Shown here piece after piece: positions 8,414-15,458 of a DNA stretch of 64,000 bases. The DNA is taken from the NCBI GenBank assembly GCA_902591535.1, contig CACJBA010000002.1:62001-126000 (forward strand). Reading direction: 5' to 3'. Numbering within the stretch: position 1 is the first letter of the stretch; each line of letters begins with the position of its first letter. Source of the stretch: an uncultured Pelagibacteraceae bacterium. Its GTDB lineage: Bacteria > Pseudomonadota > Alphaproteobacteria > Pelagibacterales > Pelagibacteraceae. Position numbers and translations under genes: made by a program. The notes under the pieces are model-generated. The model had not been told where the DNA came from. It worked only from the letters and a program-made list of their open reading frames with translations, and did not search any database.

Positions 8414-8923
8414 TTAATCAAAATAAACAATTTTAATTTTTTCTATCCCAACTTTATTTTTAATTTTCTTATTACTTTCATTTAATTTGTTGTAATCAAT
8501 GACTTTGACTTTTTTATTTTTAGCTTCGACTTGATTTTTTTCTTGATTTTCAGTTTTTATTATTTTGTTAAACTGACTATAATCATCTTTTGAATAATTA
8601 GTTTCACTATTCTGGTTTTCATTATTATTTTTCAATTTTAAATTGTATTCTTGAAAAGTATCTAGAGTCTCAAATTTATCAAAATCTGAATTATTATAAT
8701 AATTTAACTCTTTTTTAATATTTGGCTCATTCAACAAGTCGAAATCTTCATTGGTTTTTAAAATACCATTAAAATTATTTTTATCAGTATTTGAGTATTT
8801 AACATTTTGATTTTTTTCAGATTTATTGACTTTAATATTTTTGTTAAATTTTCTAAAGTCATCTAGTTTCTGAAATTGAATTTCGTCTTCCGTATTATAG
8901 TAATTAATTTTATTTTCTTTCAT
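8414..8923 (-). CDS. asparagine/lysine-rich repeat protein of unknown function
   Basis: 169 residues, no signal peptide or membrane segment, very rich in Asn, Lys, Asp and Glu, and probably disordered. It has four repeats spaced 33-34 residues apart, each with Y, D at +4, F at +8 and I or L at +11 (Y9, Y43, Y76, Y110). Copies 1 and 3 resemble each other most (YYN...LD.F), as do 2 and 4, so a 67-residue unit was probably duplicated. The last 31 residues (VKVIDY at 139-144, IKIVYF at 163-168) match the tails of PxpC and of the upstream ATPase. Its ATG overlaps the ATPase stop as TAATG. No known family is recognised. A scaffold or adaptor between transporter and carboxylase is an inference. Confidence 0.75.
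   Translation of the reverse strand: MKENKINYYNTEDEIQFQKLDDFRKFNKNIKVNKSEKNQNVKYSNTDKNNFNGILKTNEDFDLLNEPNIKKELNYYNNSDFDKFETLDTFQEYNLKLKNNNENQNSETNYSKDDYSQFNKIIKTENQEKNQVEAKNKKVKVIDYNKLNESNKKIKNKVGIEKIKIVYFD
8417..8509 (-). other. shared C-terminal tail, copy in the repeat protein
   Basis: Residues 139-169 of the repeat protein, starting VKVIDYNKLN and ending IKIVYFD. It aligns by eye with the tails of PxpC (343-441) and the ABC ATPase (8926-8994). Codon choice differs among the copies, so the likeness is at the protein level. Confidence 0.7.
8561..8899 (-). repeat. four tandem repeats of about 34 residues with YxxxDxxxFxx(I/L)
   Basis: Encodes residues 9-121 of the repeat protein. Motif cores are YNTEDEIQFQKL, YSNTDKNNFNGI, YNNSDFDKFETL and YSKDDYSQFNKI, with starts separated by 34, 33 and 34 residues. 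Spacing of the key residues (0, +4, +8, +11) would place them along one side of an alpha helix. Confidence 0.75.
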
Positions 8924-10674
8924 TAAAATGTTTTAATTTTTATTTTTTTACTGTTGTCATTATTATTATCTTTTTCAAAATCTATTACTTTAATAATTTT
9001 ATTTTCTGCGACATTTTTATTTTCAGAGAATTTAACTTGTTTATTATTTATATCTGTATTTTTTAATGATGAAATTTTTGTCTCACCTATTCCAGCAGTC
9101 TGACCAAACATACCCTCTAATAAAGTATCTGCATTTATCTTTTCATTTTCAAAAATATCAAAAACTGTTCCATTTCTAAAAACTATAACTTTTGGACATA
9201 GGCCTATAAATTCCTCTAGTTCACTAGATAAAAAAATTACTGTATTTCCTTCTTCCACAAAGTTTCTTAAATGAACATAAAGATCTCTTTTGGTGCTAAC
9301 ATCTATTCCTCTTGCCGGATCGTTTAAAATTAAAACTTTAGGATGTTGAGCAAATGATCTTGCTATCATCACCTTTTGCTGATTCCCACCACTCAGCGAA
9401 GTAATTAAGTTATCTCTTGGGCCAGTTTTGATGCTTAACCTATCTACTTCCCAATCAAAAATTCCATTTAACTCTAGCCAATCAACAAAACCTAAGAAAC
9501 CAGCTCTGCTTGTTTTTTTATATAAAGGAACTACTAAATTTTCATAAATACTTAAGTTTGGAAGAATTCCCTCTTTTTTTCTATCGCCTGAAACAAATGA
9601 TATCCCATTTTTTTTTGCATCATCTAAAGTATTATATTTTATAAATTTTCCATTTCCGTCTGATATTTGTGTAATGCCTCCATGAGATTCTTGAACCCCA
9701 GCTAAAATTTTAACAAAGTCATCTTGTCCATTTCCGTCTAGTCCAGTTACTCCAACAATCTCTCCACGTTTAACTTCAAAATTAACGGGCTTACTTTCAG
9801 GCCAAACGACTAGATTTTCTGCTCTCATAACTACATTTTCCGTTTTTGTTTGTACTGCAACAGATTTAGATTTTTCTCCACTTTCGGCTCTTCCAGTCAT
9901 TAAGCCTATAAGATTTTTTTCGTTAAGATCTTTTTTTTCTAAAACCCCAACATCTTTTCCATCTCTCATAACCGTAGCCTTATCACTAATTCTAACCAAT
10001 TCTGCAATTCTGTGTGTTACGATAAAAACTGCTACTCCATTCTCTTTTAGCTCGCGCATTTTTTTGAATAGTCTTTCTGTTGAGTCAAAGTCTAAAGCTG
10101 CAGAAGATTCATCTAAAATTAATAATTTTGTATTTTCTCTTAGAAAGGCTCTAGCAATTGTTATCCATGCTTTTATTGGTAAAGAAAGATTAAAAGCTTG
10201 CGTATATGGGTCTACATATTCACCAACAAGATCTTCCATAATTTCTTGGGCTTTAATTACTTTTTCTCTTTGTGTTAAGTTTTTATACCAAAAATCGTCA
10301 GAACCAACGAACAGGTTATCTACTACAGATGCCTCTTCAGCAATCATAACTTCTTGAAATACTGTAGCTATACCCATGTTTCTGGCCATAACAGGCGAAG
10401 TAGGGGTCTGACCCATTACCGAAACTTTACCTTTATCTATTGGTAAAACTCCTGATAAAACTTTAGCTAGTGTACTTTTACCACAACCATTTCCTCCAAC
10501 GATTGCATGTATCTCACCAAAATTTGCACTAAAATTTACACCGTTTAATGCTTTAGTAACTCCAAAATATTTATGAACATCTTGAACGTAAATATCACCA
10601 ACTACTGCATTAGAATTATTTGACAGCGCCTCTTTTTGTGAGGCGCTGTTCATATTGTTTTTTTCTGCACTCAT
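8923..10674 (-). CDS. ribose-type ABC transporter ATPase (two NBDs) with extra C-terminal tail
   Basis: 583 residues with two ABC cassettes as in RbsA/MglA. First cassette: Walker A GGNGCGKSTL near 59-68 and Walker B LLILDES, but the signature region reads LSLPIKAW in place of LSGGQ. Second cassette: degenerate Walker A (GLDGNGQDDF) as is common in this family, a clear LSGGNQQK signature and LILNDP for Walker B. The usual length is about 500; the excess is an N-terminal leader of about 25 residues and a C-terminal lysine/asparagine-rich extension of about 40. The latter ends in the tail shared with PxpC and the repeat protein. It follows the binding protein by 18 bp. ATG 10674 is kept as start, though M8 (10653) is possible; an inverted repeat lies just inside the gene. 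Confidence 0.85.
   Translation of the reverse strand: MSAEKNNMNSASQKEALSNNSNAVVGDIYVQDVHKYFGVTKALNGVNFSANFGEIHAIVGGNGCGKSTLAKVLSGVLPIDKGKVSVMGQTPTSPVMARNMGIATVFQEVMIAEEASVVDNLFVGSDDFWYKNLTQREKVIKAQEIMEDLVGEYVDPYTQAFNLSLPIKAWITIARAFLRENTKLLILDESSAALDFDSTERLFKKMRELKENGVAVFIVTHRIAELVRISDKATVMRDGKDVGVLEKKDLNEKNLIGLMTGRAESGEKSKSVAVQTKTENVVMRAENLVVWPESKPVNFEVKRGEIVGVTGLDGNGQDDFVKILAGVQESHGGITQISDGNGKFIKYNTLDDAKKNGISFVSGDRKKEGILPNLSIYENLVVPLYKKTSRAGFLGFVDWLELNGIFDWEVDRLSIKTGPRDNLITSLSGGNQQKVMIARSFAQHPKVLILNDPARGIDVSTKRDLYVHLRNFVEEGNTVIFLSSELEEFIGLCPKVIVFRNGTVFDIFENEKINADTLLEGMFGQTAGIGETKISSLKNTDINNKQVKFSENKNVAENKIIKVIDFEKDNNNDNSKKIKIKTF
8926..8994 (-). other. shared C-terminal tail, copy in the ABC ATPase
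   Basis: Residues 561-583 of the ATPase: IKVIDFEK, a short asparagine/aspartate run, then IKIKTF at the stop codon. It is the shortest of the three tail copies in the operon. Confidence 0.7.
10623..10649 (-). promoter_or_regulatory. GC-rich inverted repeat inside the 5' end of the ATPase gene
   Basis: A perfect 10-bp stem, ACAGCGCCTC read on the minus strand, pairs with GAGGCGCTGT across a 7-base A-rich loop (10633-10639). It lies just after the second in-frame ATG of the ATPase gene and codes for a low-value stretch (SASQKEAL). In three other transporter operons of the window a stem-loop sits after the binding-protein gene. Here it is at the matching place but within coding sequence, and without a T run. 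It may lower ATPase translation or stabilise the binding-protein mRNA; this is inferred. Confidence 0.55.
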
Positions 10675-10692
10675 ACCCTTTTTGCAAAAGTA

Positions 10693-11910
10693 TTAGTGTG
10701 AACTTATATCGTATTTTTCTGGGTCAGAAGGATTATCAAAGAACGCTTCGATATATGATCGAGGTGCCCATTTATCCATTCCTGGGTTATCCCAACCTGT
10801 AGAATTTCTATCACAATCTTCATTTAAGATTTGTTTAATTTCATCGAAATTCTTAGTTGCCGGACCAACCAGTATTGATTGGATTCTAGGACCTTGACCT
10901 TGAAGTGTTCTCATCATTACTTCCATTCCTAACTCGATTTCATCTCCTGGAGGCCATGCATATATTGCTTCATCAATATATCCTGGGTTTTGTCTCCAAT
11001 AACAAAGTGCACCCAATTCACCTCCTAAAGCAATTGGTGGAATAGGGTCTCTTCCAGATTGAAGTAATGCTTGAAGAGTTCCTGTTTCTCCAGATGATTG
11101 AACTGCAATACCATCAACTTTTTTAGTATTAGTTGATAGCCATTGTGAAAGTTCTTTCTGAGCAATTTGTGAAGTCCAGTTGTGCGCTAATTGTCCAACA
11201 ACATTTACATCTGGGTACTCTGCTAAAGCAGCTAATACACCTTTGTTTTGTTGGTCAGAAGCTGAATAGCCTGGAATTCCTTCCATTACTATAACATTCC
11301 CTTTTTCACCAATTAACTCAGCCATCCAAGCACCCACATAATAACCAACTAATCTATAATTTACAGATGTGTTGATTGAATAAGGTGATGTTGTAAAGCC
11401 AGTAAATGAAAGTGTAGGTATACCTTTTTCCCAACCATATTTAATGGTTGTGTTAAGAGCAGTAATGTTTGAACAACAAATAATGATAGCATCAACTTTT
11501 CCTCCATCTATCATTTGTCTCATTTGTTGAATTTGAAGTGAATCGTCTAAGTTTGATTGAGTAATGACTATTTCATCAACCATTCCAAGAGCTTTCCATT
11601 TCGGATAAACAACTTCCATTAATCTTTCCATGGCACCTTTACGCCATGTGTTACCTGCATAAGTACTAGCATAACCAATAGTCCATGGTGGTTTTCTAGG
11701 ACTTTTCCAGTTTCTCATGACAGCTTCCCCTAAAGGCTGATCACTATCCATGAAATCCATGTTATATACATAATCTCTCATATCTTGAGGCACTTTACTT
11801 AGACATTCGGTACAAACTTCTTGCGACGACGCCGTAGAAAAAATACCCATAAACCATGAGAAGAGAATGACATAAATATATTTTCTTATTTTCATAGTTT
11901 CTCCTTTCAA
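10693..11910 (-). CDS. ribose-type periplasmic substrate-binding protein
   Basis: 405 residues. The N-terminus (MKGETMKIRKYIYVILFSWF..STASS) is a signal peptide; M6 (11895) is an equally good start. Residues about 75-380 are a Peripla_BP_4 type I binding fold: WTIGYASTYAGNTWRKGAME, a DAIIICCSNITALN strand-loop, and GVLAALAEYPDVNVVGQ. Two pairs of cysteines may form disulphides in the periplasm. A good Shine-Dalgarno (AAAGGAG) precedes the start. It is the first gene of the operon that continues with ATPase, repeat protein, permeases and the biotin-dependent carboxylase set. Ligand unknown; family members bind sugars, autoinducer-2, nucleosides and small polar compounds. Confidence 0.85.
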   Translation of the reverse strand: MKGETMKIRKYIYVILFSWFMGIFSTASSQEVCTECLSKVPQDMRDYVYNMDFMDSDQPLGEAVMRNWKSPRKPPWTIGYASTYAGNTWRKGAMERLMEVVYPKWKALGMVDEIVITQSNLDDSLQIQQMRQMIDGGKVDAIIICCSNITALNTTIKYGWEKGIPTLSFTGFTTSPYSINTSVNYRLVGYYVGAWMAELIGEKGNVIVMEGIPGYSASDQQNKGVLAALAEYPDVNVVGQLAHNWTSQIAQKELSQWLSTNTKKVDGIAVQSSGETGTLQALLQSGRDPIPPIALGGELGALCYWRQNPGYIDEAIYAWPPGDEIELGMEVMMRTLQGQGPRIQSILVGPATKNFDEIKQILNEDCDRNSTGWDNPGMDKWAPRSYIEAFFDNPSDPEKYDISSH

Positions 11911-12097
11911 ATTTATTTATCTTCTCACTTATAAATTAAGATATCCAGGATTTATTAATTTCTAGTTTTTATATATAAATTTTATAACTAAAATTTTTGT
12001 TTGTTTTTAACAATAAAAATATACTAAGTTTAATGATAAACTATTTAATAATATTTTCTAATTAGAGTTGTATCTATAGAATAATATTAATTTTTTT
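11911..12097. promoter_or_regulatory. 187-bp divergent intergenic region
   Basis: The longest gene-free stretch of the window, very AT-rich, between the divergent binding-protein gene and the small secreted-protein gene. The promoter of the 12-kb minus-strand operon must lie here. Several TATAAT-like hexamers are possible and none can be preferred by eye. No RNA gene or riboswitch was recognised. Confidence 0.5.
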
Positions 12098-12409
12098 ATG
12101 AAAAAATATTTTTTTAGCTTAATAATTTTTTTATCTTTTTTTTCAGTTTCGTTTGCAGATTACAAATTAGAACCAACAAATTGTACTGCAAAGAAAAAAG
12201 ATAATTGTGGAGCTTATCTTTATAATATTAAAACTGGTTCAACTTTTTTTTGTACTTCAGATAAGTGTACAGAAATTTTAGAAGCTTTGGAGGGAGAAGT
12301 TGAAGTGGAAGCATCAGGAAAAAAAGAATCAAAAAAATCTAAAATTCCTAAATTTGGAAAAAAGGAAAAGAAAAAATCTAAAATTCCAAAATTTAAAAAA
12401 TCAAATTAA
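12098..12409 (+). CDS. small secreted lysine-rich protein, unknown function
   Basis: 103 residues with a clear signal peptide (MKKYFFSLIIFLSFFSVSFA, cleavage after residue 20). The mature N-terminal half has four cysteines (NCTAKKKDNC and FFCTSDKC), enough for two disulphides. The C-terminal 35 residues are lysine-rich with two copies of KSKIPKF, so the tail is strongly basic. No known family is recognised. It converges on the next gene, and both stops share the TTAA at 12406-12409. Confidence 0.65.
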   Translation: MKKYFFSLIIFLSFFSVSFADYKLEPTNCTAKKKDNCGAYLYNIKTGSTFFCTSDKCTEILEALEGEVEVEASGKKESKKSKIPKFGKKEKKKSKIPKFKKSN

Positions 12410-12867
12410 TTATTTTTTTTAGTTTCAGAAATAGTTGTTTCAATAGCAGCTCTGATCTCGTTACAAAAATTTAAATCATCACCAATGAAGGTCCCTTTAA
12501 AGAAACTTTTATTTATAACACCATTAACTCTCATAAAATCCATATAATCCTTGGTTAAGGTATCTACATCGAAAAAATATTTTTTTTCAGCATCTTGTTG
12601 TGAAATATTATCGATCTTCATTAAAACTAGCACACCAAAAGGATATAAATAATTTGCTGATTTATAAAATTCTTCTGCTAAATCTTTATGTTCAGTTTTG
12701 ATTAATTCTGTTACAGCAGAATTTATAGATACGCATCCTTTTATTATCTTATACGTTAATTTATCATCTTCTAGTATCTCTTGTAAATTGTAGAAACCTA
12801 ATCTTTCTATTTTTTCAGCTGATAATGGGGTGGTTAATAAAAAAAAGATAATTAATATTTTTCTCAT
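12406..12867 (-). CDS. secreted protein of unknown function
   Basis: 153 residues with a signal peptide (MRKILIIFFLLTTPLSA, cleavage after residue 17 or so). The mature part is mostly helical-looking, with two conserved-looking cysteines (GCVSIN and FCNEIR). No domain is recognised. The gene lies 1 bp after the class II aldolase gene on the same strand, so the two are probably co-transcribed, although nothing in the sequence links their functions. Confidence 0.65.
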   Translation of the reverse strand: MRKILIIFFLLTTPLSAEKIERLGFYNLQEILEDDKLTYKIIKGCVSINSAVTELIKTEHKDLAEEFYKSANYLYPFGVLVLMKIDNISQQDAEKKYFFDVDTLTKDYMDFMRVNGVINKSFFKGTFIGDDLNFCNEIRAAIETTISETKKNN

Positions 12868-12868
12868 A

Positions 12869-13603
12869 TTAATTCCTATAACTTATATCTTCCATATCTA
12901 GTATTTTTTTTATTTCATTAAAATATTGTTCGCCCATGTTTACAGGGTAATTCTCCCATTCTTGAGCAGTTTTTTCTGCAGTTTTTGAGTCAACAATATT
13001 TAATTCTTTATTTGTTGATAATGCTGTTAAATAAGTTTCACAGGCCTTTTCAAAGTAATATAATTTATCAAAAGCTTCAGCTACAGTTTGTCCAACACTC
13101 AATATCCCATGATTTGCTAAAAGTAACATTGAATTATTTCCAATAGCTAAAGCCATTTTATTAGACTCTTCCTCAAAACCAAGACCTCCAAACTCGTTAT
13201 AAATAGAAATTCTATTATAAAATCTCATAGTATTTTGATCTATTGGTTTTAAAGTAGGATCTTTTAAAGCTGATAAAGCTGTCGCATATTTTGAATGCAC
13301 ATGAAGAATGCAACGTGCATGGGGAACTTTTTTATGAATTGTACCGTGAATATTAAGAGCAGTTGGATCAACTATCTCAGGTTTATTTTTCAAGTCTTTA
13401 AAATCATCTTGTTTAACTAAAACTAAATCACTTGCTTTAATTTTGCTAAAATGTAATCCAGATCCATTAACATAAAAATCATTTGAATTGGGAAGACAAA
13501 CACTAAAATGATTAGCAATTCCCTCATTCATATTTAATCTTGCAGTCCATCTAAATGCTGCGGCTAAGTCATGTTTTAATTCATTTATTTTCATTTTTAT
13601 CAA
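12869..13603 (-). CDS. class II aldolase/adducin family protein
   Basis: 244 residues, normal for the family (FucA/AraD/adducin head). Zinc-binding histidines are H101 and H103 in HVHSKYATALS and H165 in LLANHGILSVG. The N-terminal part has RLNMNEGIANHFSV, typical of the subgroup annotated as class II aldolases of unknown specificity. Members cleave or decarboxylate phosphorylated or hydroxy-acid substrates. ATG 13603 is used, but M4 (13594) is just as likely. It is divergent from the BKACE gene by 25 bp, which suggests, but does not prove, shared metabolism. Confidence 0.82.
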   Translation of the reverse strand: MIKMKINELKHDLAAAFRWTARLNMNEGIANHFSVCLPNSNDFYVNGSGLHFSKIKASDLVLVKQDDFKDLKNKPEIVDPTALNIHGTIHKKVPHARCILHVHSKYATALSALKDPTLKPIDQNTMRFYNRISIYNEFGGLGFEEESNKMALAIGNNSMLLLANHGILSVGQTVAEAFDKLYYFEKACETYLTALSTNKELNIVDSKTAEKTAQEWENYPVNMGEQYFNEIKKILDMEDISYRN

Positions 13604-13628
13604 TCTAGAGTATATTTTTAATTATCAA

Positions 13629-14516
13629 ATGAACAATAAAGTATTTATATCTTGCGCTGTTACTGGATCAGGAGATACAGCAAGTAAGCATCCAGATTTA
13701 CCAAAAACACCTGAACAAATTGCAAGAGCATCAATTGAAGCTGCAAAAGCAGGAGCAGCCATAGCACATATACATGTAAGGGAAGAAGATGGAACACCGA
13801 GTAGAAGATTAGAATTATATAAAGAAGTTGTGGATAGGGTTCGCTCAAGTGATACAGACGTAATTCTAAATTTAACAACTGGTATGGGTGGCGATTTAGA
13901 TATAGGCCAAGGCAAAAATCCTTTAGAATTTGGACCTCTGACTGATATGGCAAATGTAATGGAAAGAATTGCAAACGCAGAACAATTTTTACCTGAAATA
14001 TGCACACTAGATTGTGGAACTTTAAATTTTGGTGACAGTTCAGTTATAACAGTCAACACGCCTAACGATTTAAGGAAGGCTGCAAAACGATTGAAAGAAA
14101 TTAAAGTTAAACCAGAAATAGAAGCATTTGATTTAGGAAATATGTGGTTTGGAGCACAATTATATAAAGAAGGTTTACTAGATGATCCACCAATGTTTCA
14201 AATGTGTTTAGGAATTCCTTGGGGCGCACCTGCAACACCATTAGCAATGCAAGCAATGAAAGATATTATGCCGAAAGAAGGTGTATGGTCAGGCTTTGCA
14301 ATTTCAAAAAATGAAATGCCATTTGTAGCGCAAACTGTAATAATGGGAGGTAATCCTAGAGTGGGTCTAGAAGATAATTTGTATTTATCTAAAGGAAAAT
14401 TAGCAACAAATGCTCAATTAGTTGAAAAAGCAATCAGAATTGTTGAAGATCTAGGTATTTCGACAATGACGCCAGCAGAAACAAGAGAGAAGTTAAAACT
14501 TGTTAAACACAAGTAA
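13629..14516 (+). CDS. beta-keto acid cleavage enzyme (BKACE, DUF849 family)
   Basis: 295 residues, the family length. It starts MNNKVFISCAVTGSGDT and has the zinc-binding AHIHVREEDGTPSRR (H47, H49) and EIEAFDLGNMWFG, both family hallmarks. BKACE enzymes exchange the acyl part of a beta-keto acid with acetyl-CoA, giving acetoacetate and a new CoA ester. One known substrate is 3-dehydrocarnitine, which yields betainyl-CoA. The next gene, overlapping as TAATG, resembles carnitine 3-dehydrogenase, and a BBOX-like hydroxylase and a betaine-type transporter are close by. Dehydrocarnitine is therefore the best substrate guess. Alternatives are 3-keto-5-aminohexanoate or other beta-keto acids. Confidence 0.88.
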   Translation: MNNKVFISCAVTGSGDTASKHPDLPKTPEQIARASIEAAKAGAAIAHIHVREEDGTPSRRLELYKEVVDRVRSSDTDVILNLTTGMGGDLDIGQGKNPLEFGPLTDMANVMERIANAEQFLPEICTLDCGTLNFGDSSVITVNTPNDLRKAAKRLKEIKVKPEIEAFDLGNMWFGAQLYKEGLLDDPPMFQMCLGIPWGAPATPLAMQAMKDIMPKEGVWSGFAISKNEMPFVAQTVIMGGNPRVGLEDNLYLSKGKLATNAQLVEKAIRIVEDLGISTMTPAETREKLKLVKHK

Positions 14517-15457
14517 TGTCGAGTATTAAAAAAGTTGCAATAATTGGCACAGGTGTAATCGGAACAGGGTGGATCATCCGTTGTTTAGCTCATGATAAAA
14601 TTGTTTATGCGTACGACAAAGATATTAAGTTAAAAAAAAATTTAATATCAGAAATAAAAAGAACTTGGCCATTTGTAAAAAAACTTTTTAATAAAAAAAA
14701 ATTAAATCTAAAAAATTTTCATTTTTTCACCTCAATTGAAAAAACACTTAAAGATGCAGATTTTATTCAAGAATGTGCAACAGAAAATTATTTGTTAAAA
14801 ACTAAATTGATGAGTATTATTGGAAAATACGCAAAATCTAATTCAATAATTGCTTCAAGTTCATCTGGTTTATTACCAACAAGAATTTATTCAAAATGCA
14901 AAAATCCAGAGAGAGGTATAATTGGACACCCTTTTAATCCTGTTTATCTTTTACCTGCTGTGGAAATTGTTCCAGGTAAAAAAACCTTAAGAAAAAATTC
15001 AAATTTGGCTAAAAAATTTTATAAATCAATTTCAATGAATCCAATTATGTTAAAGAATGAATTACCTGGATATTTGTCTGATAGATTACAGGAAGCTTTG
15101 TGGAGAGAGGGGCTTCATATTATAAATGAGGGATATGCAACTACAGAGGAATTAGATAGAGCAATTGAAGATGGTCCTGGATTAAGATGGTCATTAATGG
15201 GAACATTCTTAACTTTTCATCTTGCCGGTGGAAAAACAGGAATGAAACACATGCTTGAGCAATTTGGTCCTGCTTTAAAATTACCTTGGACTAAACTAAA
15301 AGCACCAAAACTTACAAAAAAACTATCGTCAAGACTTATTTCAGGAACAAAGAAACAAGCAAAAGGAAAATCTATTATAAAAATATCAAATATAAGAGAT
15401 CAATACTTAGTGGATCTTCAAAAACTTAGAAAGAAGTACGAAAAAAACCTAAGATAA
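14516..15457 (+). CDS. 3-hydroxyacyl-CoA dehydrogenase family, probable carnitine 3-dehydrogenase
   Basis: 313 residues. The N-terminal Rossmann motif IGTGVIGTGW binds NAD; the middle has GHPFNPVYLLPAVEIV, the catalytic-His region of the family, and the C-terminal domain starts near LPGYLSDRLQEALWREG. This GHPFNP..LP.VE..PG form and the stand-alone 313-residue size are typical of L-carnitine dehydrogenases, which oxidise carnitine to 3-dehydrocarnitine. Some bacterial versions carry a fused C-terminal thioesterase; this one does not. It shares one base with the BKACE gene (TAATG) and ends 1 bp before the convergent SDR gene. A general short-chain hydroxyacyl-CoA dehydrogenase is the alternative. 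Confidence 0.78.
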   Translation: MSSIKKVAIIGTGVIGTGWIIRCLAHDKIVYAYDKDIKLKKNLISEIKRTWPFVKKLFNKKKLNLKNFHFFTSIEKTLKDADFIQECATENYLLKTKLMSIIGKYAKSNSIIASSSSGLLPTRIYSKCKNPERGIIGHPFNPVYLLPAVEIVPGKKTLRKNSNLAKKFYKSISMNPIMLKNELPGYLSDRLQEALWREGLHIINEGYATTEELDRAIEDGPGLRWSLMGTFLTFHLAGGKTGMKHMLEQFGPALKLPWTKLKAPKLTKKLSSRLISGTKKQAKGKSIIKISNIRDQYLVDLQKLRKKYEKNLR

Positions 15458-15458
15458 A

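Noticed and set aside
8561-8899. CRISPR-like or DNA-level tandem repeat at the repeat protein
   Set aside because: The periodicity is at protein level; the DNA units differ too much for a CRISPR array or a recent DNA repeat.
11911-12097. RNA gene or riboswitch in the longest gene-free stretch
   Set aside because: No cloverleaf, conserved riboswitch core or long stem could be found by eye; the sequence is plain AT-rich DNA. No tRNA or rRNA was seen anywhere else in the window.
13625-14059. Open frame antisense to the BKACE gene, 144 residues
   Set aside because: It is a shadow of a well-supported gene, has no ribosome site and the composition of a reversed frame; the same holds for the other antisense frames, such as 584-880, 5553-6116 and 54590-55066.
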